Of a DNA stretch of 64,000 nt, positions 55,722-64,000 are shown in pieces (the first letter of the stretch is position 1; the number at the start of each line of letters is the position of its first letter). Where the stretch lies: contig NZ_CP019770.1 in assembly GCF_004328665.1 (NCBI RefSeq), positions 1,612,001 through 1,676,000 on the forward strand. The letters run 5' to 3'. The translations under genes were made by a program, and so were the position numbers. Source of the stretch: Pseudoalteromonas sp. DL-6 (GTDB lineage Bacteria; Pseudomonadota; Gammaproteobacteria; Enterobacterales; Alteromonadaceae). The notes under the pieces were generated by a model. The model saw nothing but the letters and a program-made list of their open reading frames with translations. It had not been told where the DNA came from and searched no databases.

Positions 55722-56530
55722 TTTCGTGTCCTTCGTTTCGGTCTAAAATAGTCCGTGTTGTCGTAAAATGATGAATTGTTATTCTCCTCACACCAACCAG
55801 GAACACCTAATAAGGGTAAGGGTGAAAGCTGTTTATTATCGGCTAAACAATCATCGTTTTTAATCATCTCATAAAGTCGCTGATCTAGGTACTGGTATTG
55901 CGTTACTAAATCTTTACAAAATATTTCATCCGGCACACTTACAAATAAGGCTTTGCCTGTGAGCCCAATATAAGGCTTAGTCAACATTTCATAATTAGCA
56001 TGGCCAAACATAAATGGCGCTATGGTTTTACCCCACAGCTCTCTATGCTCTATAAACGCTGTTTTCCATTGGTGGTCTCTTAACCACTCTTTCCACTGTG
56101 ATTCACTAATAGCTAAAACCACACCGCATTCGTCAAATAGGGTTAAAGCGTTACGATGTTTACTACGCTGTTTTAATCCATGCAACGCTATTTCATCAAC
56201 ATGACGCTGATTAATAAGGGCTTTTGTTTTTGGAAATAAGCACCAAATAAAACCACCAAACAGATCATGCCAATTTTGTTGGCGCGTGGGGACTTCCCCT
56301 GTTTCAAAAATGACTTGTTCATAATAACGCTCTGCAAAGTCAACCTTGGCATCATCGACAAAACGAATGGGGAGATTATTTGCGTTTATGGCGTTTAAGT
56401 ACGGGGAAAAATACGCAGGTTCAGGCCAGTCTGATTGTTGATGAATTTTAAACAACTGACGTAAGTGAGCAAATGCCCCTGTGTTTAGGCTAGTTGCTTG
56501 GAATTGTTCTGGGGGAGTAAAACGCTTCAT
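55718..56530 (-). CDS. DUF3025 protein
   Basis: 270 residues, soluble, with the DUF3025 landmarks WHDLFGGFIWCLFPKTKALINQRH, ALTLFDECGVVLA, LFGHANYEMLTKPYIGLTGKAL-like segment (PFMFGHANYEMLTKPYIGLTG) and the C-terminal PLPLLGVPGWCEEN. Function is unknown. It is the first gene of an operon with the NatAB-like exporter, translationally coupled to the ATPase by an ATGA overlap. That suggests a common regulon, though DUF3025 genes occur in many contexts. Confidence 0.87.
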   Translation of the reverse strand: MKRFTPPEQFQATSLNTGAFAHLRQLFKIHQQSDWPEPAYFSPYLNAINANNLPIRFVDDAKVDFAERYYEQVIFETGEVPTRQQNWHDLFGGFIWCLFPKTKALINQRHVDEIALHGLKQRSKHRNALTLFDECGVVLAISESQWKEWLRDHQWKTAFIEHRELWGKTIAPFMFGHANYEMLTKPYIGLTGKALFVSVPDEIFCKDLVTQYQYLDQRLYEMIKNDDCLADNKQLSPLPLLGVPGWCEENNNSSFYDNTDYFRPKRRTRK

Positions 56531-56637
56531 TGTTACCTTTACTGTACATTTTTATCCCTAACAGTTTACCGCAAAAACTGGTTCTAATTAACAGAAGTTC
56601 ATATACTAACGCCACTTAGAACAAAAAAAGAGCCAAT

Positions 56638-58263
56638 ATGAAACGTTATTTTTCTTTGACCTTAATCACAACCGCAATTTTAGCAGGTTGTGCAACAACA
56701 AGTATCACTTCTGACGATGTCGCTAAAGGCTATAACAGCATTCAAGCCGATGAAATTGCAAAGCACGTAAAAGTGTTAGCTTCTGATGAATTTGGTGGCC
56801 GTGCCCCTTCATCTGAAGGTGAAAAGCTTACGCTTGATTACTTAACAAAAGAATTTACTGCATTGGGTTTTGAACCGGGTAACGGTGATAGCTTTTTCCA
56901 AGAAGTACCGCTTGTATCATTAGAAGCAGACTCAGACATGGTGCTTAATATTGGCGGTAAAGACTACCAATACAAAAAAGACATGGTAATGGGTAGTAGC
57001 CGTATAAGTGCGCAAGAAGGGATTGAAAATTCAGAGCTGGTATTTGTCGGCTACGGTGTTAACGCACCTGAATATAATTGGAATGATTACGAAGGCCTAG
57101 ATGTTAAGGGTAAAACCGTCGTGATGCTGGTAAATGATCCTGGTTTTGCAACTAAAGATCCTGATTTATTTACCGGCGATGCCATGACCTACTATGGCCG
57201 TTGGACTTATAAATACGAAGAAGCAAGCCGTCAAGGTGCAGCGGGCGCTATTATCATTCATGAAACGGCTCCTGCTTCTTACCCTTGGTCAGTGGTTGAG
57301 AACTCGTGGAGTGGCGAGCAGTTTGGTTTTGTAAAAGATAATAACAACATGGATCGTGTTGCTGTTGAAGGTTGGGTTACTGTTGATGTAGCAAAAGAGC
57401 TATTTACTAAAGCAGGCCTTGATTTTGATACTGCTAAAGCAGAAGCAGCTAAAGGCGCTTACCATGTAGATATGGGCGATTTAGCTGCCACTGTGAATGT
57501 AAAAAATACCATCAAAAAATCGGTATCTTATAACTTTATTGCCACTCTTCCTGGTAGTAAAACGCCAGATGAGCATGTTATTTACTCTGCGCATTGGGAT
57601 CATTTAGGAACAGATAAAAATCGTAAAGGCGATCAAATTTACAATGGTGCCCATGATAATGCGACAGGTACTGCCGGTATGATCGAAGTGGCTGAAGCTT
57701 TTACCAAACTAGGTAAACGCCCTGACCGCTCAATGACCTTTTTAGCGGTAACCGCTGAAGAACAAGGCTTGCTTGGCTCAAAATATTACGCCGCTAACCC
57801 GGTTATTCCAGCAAATAAAACCGTTGCTAATATTAATATGGATAGCTTAAACCTATTAGGAAAAGTAAAAGATATTAGTGTGGTGGGTATTGGTAAATCG
57901 CAAATGGATGAACTATTAGCAACGGCTGCAAAGGAGCAAGGCAGAACAGTATCGGGCGACCCTAAGCCATCTTCAGGTGGTTACTACCGCTCTGATCACT
58001 TTGCCTTTGCCAATATGGGTGTACCTGCTATGTATGCCGGTGGTGGTTCAGAAGCATTTGACGAAGAAACGGCTAATTATCGCAAGCGTATGAGTTTAGT
58101 ATTGCGCGGTTGTTACCACCAGCCTTGTGATAGATATCGTGATGAGTGGGATTTATCAGGTGCGGTTCAAGATTTACAACTATTTTATAAAGTAGGTTTT
58201 GATATTTCACAGCAAACTCAATGGCCTACTTGGAATGAAAACTCAGAGTTTCAACGTAAATAA
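56638..58263 (+). CDS. M28 family metallopeptidase with PA domain, lipoprotein
   Basis: 541 residues. A lipoprotein signal with lipobox LAGC (Cys at 18), an inserted protease-associated domain (about 130-270), and an M28 aminopeptidase-type zinc domain. Probable zinc ligands are H in SAHWDHLG, D in NGAHDNATGTAG, E in VTAEEQGLLGS, D in NINMDSLN and H in YRSDHFAFANMG. It probably removes N-terminal residues from peptides in the envelope. Monocistronic, followed by a Fur box belonging to the next gene. Confidence 0.9.
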   Translation: MKRYFSLTLITTAILAGCATTSITSDDVAKGYNSIQADEIAKHVKVLASDEFGGRAPSSEGEKLTLDYLTKEFTALGFEPGNGDSFFQEVPLVSLEADSDMVLNIGGKDYQYKKDMVMGSSRISAQEGIENSELVFVGYGVNAPEYNWNDYEGLDVKGKTVVMLVNDPGFATKDPDLFTGDAMTYYGRWTYKYEEASRQGAAGAIIIHETAPASYPWSVVENSWSGEQFGFVKDNNNMDRVAVEGWVTVDVAKELFTKAGLDFDTAKAEAAKGAYHVDMGDLAATVNVKNTIKKSVSYNFIATLPGSKTPDEHVIYSAHWDHLGTDKNRKGDQIYNGAHDNATGTAGMIEVAEAFTKLGKRPDRSMTFLAVTAEEQGLLGSKYYAANPVIPANKTVANINMDSLNLLGKVKDISVVGIGKSQMDELLATAAKEQGRTVSGDPKPSSGGYYRSDHFAFANMGVPAMYAGGGSEAFDEETANYRKRMSLVLRGCYHQPCDRYRDEWDLSGAVQDLQLFYKVGFDISQQTQWPTWNENSEFQRK

Positions 58264-58286
58264 ACGTTCTCAAGTAACCACCTAAA

Positions 58287-58301
58287 TGATATTGATTATC
58301 A
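58287..58301 (+). promoter_or_regulatory. Fur-type box upstream of the putative manganese transporter
   Basis: TGATATTGATTATCA matches the 7-1-7 Fur consensus at 14 of 15 positions; the arms extend outward to AAATGATA and TATCATTT. It lies about 50-65 bases before the transporter start. In some gammaproteobacteria Fur-like sites also respond to manganese. Confidence 0.75.
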
Positions 58302-58314
58302 TTTAATAAAATAG

Positions 58315-58352
58315 TACAGTGCGATCTAGTTTATTAATTAGGTCGTACTGTA
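58315..58352 (+). promoter_or_regulatory. Hairpin covering the ribosome site and start codon of the putative manganese transporter
   Basis: TACAGTGCGATCTA (58315-58328) pairs with TAGGTCGTACTGTA (58339-58352), a 14-bp stem with two G-U wobbles and a 10-base AT loop. The right arm includes the TAGG ribosome site and the A of the ATG. As RNA it would block initiation, so it may be a thermosensor or a ligand- or protein-controlled switch. As DNA it could instead be an operator. Confidence 0.6.
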
Positions 58353-59521
58353 TGTTTTTAACAGAACATTTGGGAGTTATTTCGCCAGCTGCAAAACGTG
58401 TTTTTCATCAAAATAAACGCCTAATTTTACCACTGTTAATTTTAGTTTGTTTAGCCCTGCCCAGCTTACGCACTATAACAATCACTGCACTTAGTGATGC
58501 TTTTTTTCAAGTCAGTGTGTTTGTTGCTGCGACCCTATTTATTTACTACTACGCGATTGATCATTTACCCCAACTAGAGCTTCGTTATCTAAATGCTAAG
58601 TCTCCTGTGTTAGAGGTCAGCTTTGCTGCTTTTTTAGGTATGCTGCCAGGCTGTGGTGGTGCAATCATTGTGGTGACTCAATTTACAAAAGGACAAGCAA
58701 GCTTTGGGGCTATTGTCGCGGTATTAACAGCCACTATGGGTGATGCTGCGTTTTTATTATTAGCTACACGCCCTACTGACGGGTTAACAATAATGGCCAT
58801 AGGCTTAGTCGTTGGAACGCTAGCAGGCTTGCTAGTTAATAAACTACATAAAACGGGTTATTTATGCCCTACCAATCAAAAGCAAACACAACCGGTGACT
58901 GTATTGCCAACCAGAATAATAAAGTTGAGCAAGCCTATTTGGTTAATGGCTATTATTCCTGGATTATTGATTGCTTTTATACTGGCGTTTAATATTGATT
59001 TAAGCCAATTTGGCAATCATGTAGTAAATGCGGTCAGCTTTTTTGGTGCTTTAATGGCACTATTTGTGGTGTTTATGTGGGCGCTATCATCAAAAGGTGA
59101 AAGCTATAAAGAAGTAACCTCAGAAGATGATGTATGCAGTCCGCCTTCAAAAATAACAAAAGTACTTCAAGATACTCATTTTGTAACTGCGTGGGTGGTT
59201 GCCTCCTTTGTGTTATTTGAACTACTGGTTACCGTGTTTGGCCTTGATTTAAAAACATGGTTTTTAAATTTTGCCTATTTAGCACCGTTTATTGCGGTAT
59301 TAATTGGCTTTTTACCCGGTTGTGGACCGCAAATCATTGTCACCACTTTATACATTCAAGGCGTGATACCGTTTAGTGCTTTAGCTGCGAACGCCATTTC
59401 TAATGATGGCGATGCGCTTTTCCCTGCCATTGCTATGGCACCCAAAGCGGCCATTATTGCCACACTATATACCGCAGTTCCGGCGTTATTAGTGGGTTAT
59501 GGACTGTATTTTTTCAGCTAA
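58352..59521 (+). CDS. Putative manganese transporter (10-11 TM, ArsP_2 family)
   Basis: About 389 residues, polytopic, with an internal duplication: FLGMLPGCGGAIIVVTQF followed by ATMGDAAFLLLA in the first half, and FLPGCGPQIIVTTLY followed by ISNDGDALFPAIA in the second. This LPGCG repeat is typical of the family annotated as putative manganese transporter or 10TM heavy-metal exporter. Neither direction nor metal is proven for this protein. The ATG at 58352 is preferred to a GTG at 58319. A Fur-type box and a start-masking hairpin lie upstream. Confidence 0.8.
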   Translation: MFLTEHLGVISPAAKRVFHQNKRLILPLLILVCLALPSLRTITITALSDAFFQVSVFVAATLFIYYYAIDHLPQLELRYLNAKSPVLEVSFAAFLGMLPGCGGAIIVVTQFTKGQASFGAIVAVLTATMGDAAFLLLATRPTDGLTIMAIGLVVGTLAGLLVNKLHKTGYLCPTNQKQTQPVTVLPTRIIKLSKPIWLMAIIPGLLIAFILAFNIDLSQFGNHVVNAVSFFGALMALFVVFMWALSSKGESYKEVTSEDDVCSPPSKITKVLQDTHFVTAWVVASFVLFELLVTVFGLDLKTWFLNFAYLAPFIAVLIGFLPGCGPQIIVTTLYIQGVIPFSALAANAISNDGDALFPAIAMAPKAAIIATLYTAVPALLVGYGLYFFS

Positions 59522-59558
59522 ATCGCTTTACCTTTTATTAATTTACTTTTCAAGATAT

Positions 59559-59588
59559 AAAAAAACCAGCTAATTTGCTGGTTTTTTT
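59559..59588. terminator. Bidirectional terminator
   Basis: AAAAAACCAGC/GCTGGTTTTTT with a TAATTT loop between the convergent manganese transporter and bkd genes. Confidence 0.9.
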
Positions 59589-59610
59589 ATTAACAACTTA
59601 ATGAAAAAGA

Positions 59611-61185
59611 TTAGCGCATTGCCATCATCATTTTAGCTGGTTGCTCTAAGTATTCTTTCCATAAATTGTTAAAGCGCGCTATCGTGCCGCCATCAATTAC
59701 ACGGTGATCACCTGACCAACTTACTTGCATAATTGCACGTGAAACTACCTGCCCATGCTGATCAAAGCGTGGAAGGTGCTGTAATTTACCAAGTGCCACA
59801 ATCGCGACTTCTGGCTTATTTATGATTGGCGTTGCAATAGTGCCGCCAATTGCACCAATGTTAGAAATGCTAATAGTGCCACCTTTTAAATCATCAGGTG
59901 CAACTCGCCCTTCGCGAGCAGAATCAGTAAGCTGAGTTAAACTGTTAGCAACCTCTACAATGCTTTTAGTTTGACAAGCTTTAATATTAGGCACTAATAA
60001 ACCCACTTTAGAATCTACCGCAACTCCAATGTTATGATCGTCATAGTAAGTAATTTCGCTACAATCATCATTTACTTTTGAGTTAAGTACTGGAAATTGA
60101 CTCATAGCCAACGATAACGCCTTAATAAAGAATGGCATCATAGTTAACTTAACGCCCTGAGCTTTATATTGCTCTTTCAGATCAGTTCGAAGTGCAATTA
60201 AATCAGTTAAGTCAATTTCATCACTGTAGGTAAAATGTGGAATAGTAGAAACCGACGCTATCATTTGTTTTGCCATGGCCGCTTTAATACCTTTAATCGC
60301 TTCTGTTCGCGTTCCACCTGTGCTCGCTGTATGTTCAGTACTGCTGGTTTTTTTACTCTCAGAAGCTTGTGGTTTATTAAGCTCAGAAGTATCCATACCA
60401 GATGGCACTTCATTTTTTATAAACGCTTCAATATCTTGTTTATAAATACGACCATTTTTACCACTGCCTGGTACGCAAGTTAAATCTACATCAAGCTCTC
60501 GCGCTTTACGTCTAACCGCAGGTGAGGCAACTGCTTTTTCGTTAACAATCGCAGTTTGTGGTTGTGTTTGTTTAACCGGTGCATCGGTAGTTGCATTGCT
60601 TTGTGCTTTTACGACCGCTTGATTAACATCAACATATTCTTTTGCAGCTTGACCTGCTATGGTCATTTGAAACAACGGGCTGTGTACTTTGGCAATTTCA
60701 CCTTTTTGATAATATAGCTTTTGTACAGTACCGGTATATTTAGCCGGTATCTGTACCAACGCTTTATCAGTCATTACATCACAAACAGCTTGGTCTTCTT
60801 CAATCTCATCGCCTTCTGCTACTAACCACTCTACAATTTCACACTCAACAATACCTTCACCAATATCGGGTAAGATAAAATCTTCTAAGTGTTCACGAGT
60901 AGATGTTGGTGCCGATGATGTTTCAGTCTTTTCGCTGGGTGCTTCCCCGGCAACATCCATTGCAAATAATGGCGCATGCACTTTAGCAATATCGCCTTTT
61001 TTGCAATGCAGCTTAGTGATCACCCCATCGTGTACCGCAGGAATTTGCACTAAGGCTTTATCTGTCATCACATCACAAATAGGCTGATCTTCTTTTACTG
61101 TATCACCTTCTTGTACCAGCCATTCGACTACTTCGCATTCAACAATGCCTTCACCAATGTCGGGTAATATAAAATCTTTAGCCAT
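59611..61185 (-). CDS. bkdB: Branched-chain 2-oxoacid dehydrogenase E2, lipoamide acyltransferase with two lipoyl domains
   Basis: 524 residues. Two N-terminal lipoyl domains repeat nearly exactly (DFILPDIGEGIVECE..., each with the lipoylated lysine in CDVMTDKALVQIP, near residues 48 and 146). A peripheral subunit-binding domain follows (AVASPAVRRKARELDVDL, about 215-250), then the catalytic domain ending in SWSGDHRVIDGGTIARF with the HxxxD active site. The E1-type neighbours fix the branched-chain assignment; most BkdB proteins have one lipoyl domain, so the duplication is notable. E3 is not in the window. Confidence 0.93.
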   Translation of the reverse strand: MAKDFILPDIGEGIVECEVVEWLVQEGDTVKEDQPICDVMTDKALVQIPAVHDGVITKLHCKKGDIAKVHAPLFAMDVAGEAPSEKTETSSAPTSTREHLEDFILPDIGEGIVECEIVEWLVAEGDEIEEDQAVCDVMTDKALVQIPAKYTGTVQKLYYQKGEIAKVHSPLFQMTIAGQAAKEYVDVNQAVVKAQSNATTDAPVKQTQPQTAIVNEKAVASPAVRRKARELDVDLTCVPGSGKNGRIYKQDIEAFIKNEVPSGMDTSELNKPQASESKKTSSTEHTASTGGTRTEAIKGIKAAMAKQMIASVSTIPHFTYSDEIDLTDLIALRTDLKEQYKAQGVKLTMMPFFIKALSLAMSQFPVLNSKVNDDCSEITYYDDHNIGVAVDSKVGLLVPNIKACQTKSIVEVANSLTQLTDSAREGRVAPDDLKGGTISISNIGAIGGTIATPIINKPEVAIVALGKLQHLPRFDQHGQVVSRAIMQVSWSGDHRVIDGGTIARFNNLWKEYLEQPAKMMMAMR

Positions 61186-61193
61186 GGAAACCC

Positions 61194-62171
61194 CTAAAAG
61201 TTCACTGATTGTTTAATTGCGGCCATTACTTTCAATGCATCTGGAACATATTCTTTTTCAAGCGCCAGCGGGTATGGTGTATCTAAACCACAGACACGTA
61301 AAATAGGTGACTCTAAATGCAAGAAACACTCTTGAGCGATGGTTGCCGCAATTTCGGCGCCAAAACCATTAGTAATAGGTGCTTCATGACTAACAATAAG
61401 CCGACCCGTTTTTGTCACTGATTTAGCAATCGTTTCAACGTCCCACGGTAAAATACTACGAAGGTCAATCACCTCACAGCTAATACCTTGCTCGCTGGCT
61501 TGTTTAGCGGCTGCTTCTACGATTTCCATTTGTGCGCCCCACGCCAATAAAGTAACGTCAGTGCCCTCTTGAACTACCTCAGCTTTACCTAGTTCAATGC
61601 TGTAATCTTCTTCTGGCACTTCACCCGTAGATGCACGATATAAACGTTTTGGCTCAAAAAATAGCACTGGGTTATCGTCTTTAATACATGCGCGAAGTAA
61701 GCCTTTAGCTTGATAAGGGTTACGTGGCACGACAATTTTTAACCCTGGTGTATGGGCAAAATACGCTTCTGGCGATTGCGAGTGATACAAACCACCAGCA
61801 ATACCGCCGCCGTAAGGTGTGCGTATTGTTAGATTACCCACGTTGAATTCATTACCACTACGGTAACGAAACTTAGCCGATTCATTCACTATTTGGTCAA
61901 ACGCAGGAAAGATGTAATCAGCAAATTGAATTTCTGCAAGCGCGGGTGCACCAAATGCAGCCAAGCCATTAGCAAAACCTAGAATGCCTTGCTCTGTAAG
62001 CGGCGTGTTGAATACACGGTGCTTTCCGTATTTTTCTTGTAAGCCTGATGTTGCTCTAAAAACGCCGCCAAAATAACCCACGTCTTCACCAAAAATACAC
62101 GCTTGAGGGTGTTCATTCATGGTGATATCTAAAGCAGAATTAATTGCATGTAGCATGTTCATTTTAGCCAT
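61194..62171 (-). CDS. bkdA2: Branched-chain 2-oxoacid dehydrogenase E1 beta subunit
   Basis: 325 residues starting with [36 protein letters not shown], the standard transketolase-like beta chain, with [17 protein letters not shown] and [18 protein letters not shown]. It forms the alpha2beta2 thiamine-dependent decarboxylase with the gene product encoded upstream. Its ATG shares one base with the E1 alpha stop (TAATG), and the E2 gene follows after 8 bases. Confidence 0.95.
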   Translation of the reverse strand: MAKMNMLHAINSALDITMNEHPQACIFGEDVGYFGGVFRATSGLQEKYGKHRVFNTPLTEQGILGFANGLAAFGAPALAEIQFADYIFPAFDQIVNESAKFRYRSGNEFNVGNLTIRTPYGGGIAGGLYHSQSPEAYFAHTPGLKIVVPRNPYQAKGLLRACIKDDNPVLFFEPKRLYRASTGEVPEEDYSIELGKAEVVQEGTDVTLLAWGAQMEIVEAAAKQASEQGISCEVIDLRSILPWDVETIAKSVTKTGRLIVSHEAPITNGFGAEIAATIAQECFLHLESPILRVCGLDTPYPLALEKEYVPDALKVMAAIKQSVNF

Positions 62172-63385
62172 TACTTAATTCTCCCTGCTGTTGTTGGATA
62201 GGCATCAGGATGAGCTTTTATATGTGTTTTAAGCTCATCATATTGGCGTTGTAAAGATGGAATTGGCGTGTCATACACATCAGAAATTAATTCTTCTAAG
62301 GCTGGTTTATCAATTACTTCAGCCCGTTTAAGCGCCGCTAAAATATCATCACGAATTGTTTCTTTGGCTTTTATATCTTCTGCATCATCTAACCAGTTTT
62401 GTTTCACTAGCCATTTTCTAAAGCGCTCAATTGGGCACGCTTTATAGTTTGCTTCTTCGTCTTTTGACCGGTAGCCACTAGGGTCGTCTGATGTTGAGTG
62501 CGCCCCTAAACGATAGGCTATCGATTCAATCAGTACAGGTTCACCTTGAGTTGCTGCAATTTCTCGGGCTTTTTTAGTTGCTGCATAAACAGCGAGTGCA
62601 TCGCTGCCATCAACACGTATGGTTTTAATACCATACCCTACGCCACGCGATGCAATACCATCACCTTTAAATTGTTCATCAGCTGGGGTAGAAATAGCAT
62701 AACCATTATTACGTGCAAAAAAGATAACCGGTGCCTTGTGCACTGCAGCCATGTTAAGACCTGCGTGAAAATCACCTTCTGAAGCGGCACCTTCACCAAA
62801 ATAACAAATGGTGACGTTATCAATAGTGCTTGCTAGTTCACCTGTTTTAGCATCGATATGTTTTACTTTTTGACCGTATGCGTAACCGGTGGCCTGTGGA
62901 ATTTGAGTTCCTAATGGCGATGAAATTGTCATGTAGTTAAGTGCTTTAGAACCATAATGGATCGGCATTTGACGGCCTTTACCAAGATCTAATTCGTTAG
63001 AAAACATCTGATTCATAAATTGGTCAAGCGTAAAACCACGGTAATGCAACGCCGCTTGCTCACGGTATTGCGCCATAATCATATCATCTTGATCAAGGGC
63101 TGCCGCAGAGGCTGTTACGGCAGCCTCTTCACCTAAACACTGCATGTAAAAGCTAACACGGCCTTGGCGTTGAGCACCCTGCATACGTTCATCCAATAAA
63201 CGAATAAAACGCATGGTTTCGTATAATTTAATAGCGGTTTGTTTAGAAATGTCAGGTGCAGGAGCACTAGGATGAATGTCGCCGTCCTCAGTTAAAATAC
63301 TAAGGGTTGGAATATTAAGCGCGTGGCCGTCGATGAACTCAAGCTCATGGTTAATATTCAGCGATACGTTATTGGGATTACTCAT
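62171..63385 (-). CDS. bkdA1: Branched-chain 2-oxoacid dehydrogenase E1 alpha subunit
   Basis: 404 residues of the branched-chain (rather than pyruvate) type. TPP-binding motif [34 protein letters not shown] (about 190-224, GDG-type replaced by GEG), and the phosphorylation-loop-like segment [12 protein letters not shown]. It decarboxylates the 2-oxoacids of leucine, isoleucine and valine. It is the first gene of bkdA1-A2-B, preceded by a 26-bp palindrome. Confidence 0.95.
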   Translation of the reverse strand: MSNPNNVSLNINHELEFIDGHALNIPTLSILTEDGDIHPSAPAPDISKQTAIKLYETMRFIRLLDERMQGAQRQGRVSFYMQCLGEEAAVTASAAALDQDDMIMAQYREQAALHYRGFTLDQFMNQMFSNELDLGKGRQMPIHYGSKALNYMTISSPLGTQIPQATGYAYGQKVKHIDAKTGELASTIDNVTICYFGEGAASEGDFHAGLNMAAVHKAPVIFFARNNGYAISTPADEQFKGDGIASRGVGYGIKTIRVDGSDALAVYAATKKAREIAATQGEPVLIESIAYRLGAHSTSDDPSGYRSKDEEANYKACPIERFRKWLVKQNWLDDAEDIKAKETIRDDILAALKRAEVIDKPALEELISDVYDTPIPSLQRQYDELKTHIKAHPDAYPTTAGRIK

Positions 63386-63496
63386 AACCTACCTTCTCTT
63401 GTTGTCGGTATCACAGTGCCCCTTTAAATTATTATTATGGGTGATTGTTGCTGAATAAACTTTGCAACATCTGCACTGTATTTAATTAAAGCTGCC

Positions 63497-63522
63497 AACA
63501 CTTTACGTTAACGTAAAGTGTT
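63497..63522. promoter_or_regulatory. 26-bp perfect palindrome upstream of the bkd operon (LiuR-like)
   Basis: Half-site AACACTTTACGTT followed by its exact complement. It has the ACGT-N2-ACGT core shared with the etf sites. It lies about 110-140 bases upstream of bkdA1 and about 130 bases past the astE stop. Inferred operator of a branched-chain amino acid catabolic regulator of the LiuR type. Confidence 0.75.
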
Positions 63523-63650
63523 ATTCAACAAAACTGTGACCAAACAAAAGTAAATATTGAGCAAAAAACTGGCAAGTTAACTATACATAAAATTAACCAC
63601 TTATTAATCAGTTGGTTAAACTTTAATAACAAGTGGTCTGATGTGTTGAA

Positions 63651-64000
63651 TTAACTAAAGCGGCTGTCTACTTGCATAGGGACAACCGTTAATAGTGCAC
63701 GTTGTCCAATAGCAACTTGTGCGTTAGGAAAAATAATCGCTTCCCCTTCTACGTCCGCATAAATTGCATTATCACCATCAGTTGCTAAAAGCTCACCCTT
63801 TGCAAAGCCTGTAAAGTTCTCGGCATCATCAGAAAACGGAAAGCTAAAGTTTTGTTCTGTTCGGTTAATTGTGCGATGAACAGAAAACAACTCAAAGTCA
63901 TTTGCATTAAATTTAGGGTATTCCACTTCTTTTTGACTAATTAATGCAGTTAATGTTTGCTTGGTTTTTGCAAAGCGTGACATGTCGTTTTCACCAAAGG
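63651..64000 (-). CDS. astE: Succinylglutamate desuccinylase, C-terminal part
   Basis: The last ~115 residues of a gene running off the window end; the frame is open to base 64000. The visible part begins [20 protein letters not shown], matching the region FGQNDLRQFA of E. coli AstE, and ends [19 protein letters not shown] followed by [19 protein letters not shown], the AstE C-terminal beta domain. AstE hydrolyses succinylglutamate in the last step of the AST arginine pathway. An ATG at 63983 is internal. Zinc-binding residues lie upstream, outside the window. Confidence 0.88.
   Translation of the reverse strand, partial: FGENDMSRFAKTKQTLTALISQKEVEYPKFNANDFELFSVHRTINRTEQNFSFPFSDDAENFTGFAKGELLATDGDNAIYADVEGEAIIFPNAQVAIGQRALLTVVPMQVDSRFS

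Noticed and set aside
1..64000. CRISPR array, tRNA or rRNA genes, prophage or integrative element
   Set aside because: No regularly spaced repeats, no cloverleaf or rRNA sequence and no integrase or phage structural gene were seen; the only mobile sequence is the IS110 remnant.

Overview
The window looks like chromosome of a marine gammaproteobacterium of the Alteromonadales, most likely Pseudoalteromonas. This rests on AT-rich DNA, a rhombosortase, a divergent bio locus, the YbiT, MaeA and PurEK sequences, and ETF/BKD genes sharing a palindrome of the kind described for LiuR. That assignment is inference from gene content; no rRNA or tRNA gene is visible. Almost all of the window is ordinary, densely packed chromosome.

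Layout. 1-14.4 kb: the 3' end of a DUF2254 membrane protein, a SIMPL protein, malic enzyme (maeA), gamma-glutamyltransferase (ggt), rhombosortase, an S9 peptidase lipoprotein, a coupled nuclease/YeiH/DUF2798 cluster, purEK and the ABC-F protein ybiT. 14.4-22 kb: a porin, a TetR regulator with a paired palindromic operator, an esterase/GNAT pair, small cysteine-rich and membrane proteins, MepB and a periplasmic MsrA. 22-31 kb is the accessory part: a LysR regulator, a nearly intact aerolysin gene broken by one in-frame TGA, a thiolase, small membrane proteins, a cold-shock/excalibur fusion, a 5'-truncated IS110 element with a structured tail, and a glyoxalase I. 31-37 kb: htpX and the biotin locus bioDCFB<>bioA with a BirA-type operator. 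37-42 kb: a Fur-box-controlled ferric iron ABC operon headed by an unrecognised helical periplasmic protein, followed by a Vat-type acetyltransferase. 42-53.6 kb: asnS, a NagX-like membrane protein, etfBA<>etfD, a thioesterase, an outer-membrane barrel, trmO and proS. 53.7-64 kb: a NatAB-type ABC exporter coupled to a DUF3025 gene, an M28 peptidase, a Fur-box-preceded putative manganese transporter, the branched-chain 2-oxoacid dehydrogenase operon, and the 3' end of astE.

How the genes work together. The bkd operon (branched-chain 2-oxoacid oxidation) and etfBA/etfD (electron transfer from acyl-CoA dehydrogenases to quinone) share palindromic ACGT-N2-ACGT operators, which suggests one branched-chain amino acid regulon. 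Two Fur-type sites mark metal genes, one for ferric iron uptake and one for the putative manganese transporter. The bio locus has its genes and operator in the usual enterobacterial arrangement.

The points most worth a second look are the aerolysin gene with a single nonsense codon, an apparent ATT start codon in ybiT, a 14-bp hairpin that buries the start codon of the putative manganese transporter, the unknown first gene of the iron operon, two paired operators with no assigned regulator (TetR region and upstream of htpX), and a candidate guide RNA in the IS110 tail.
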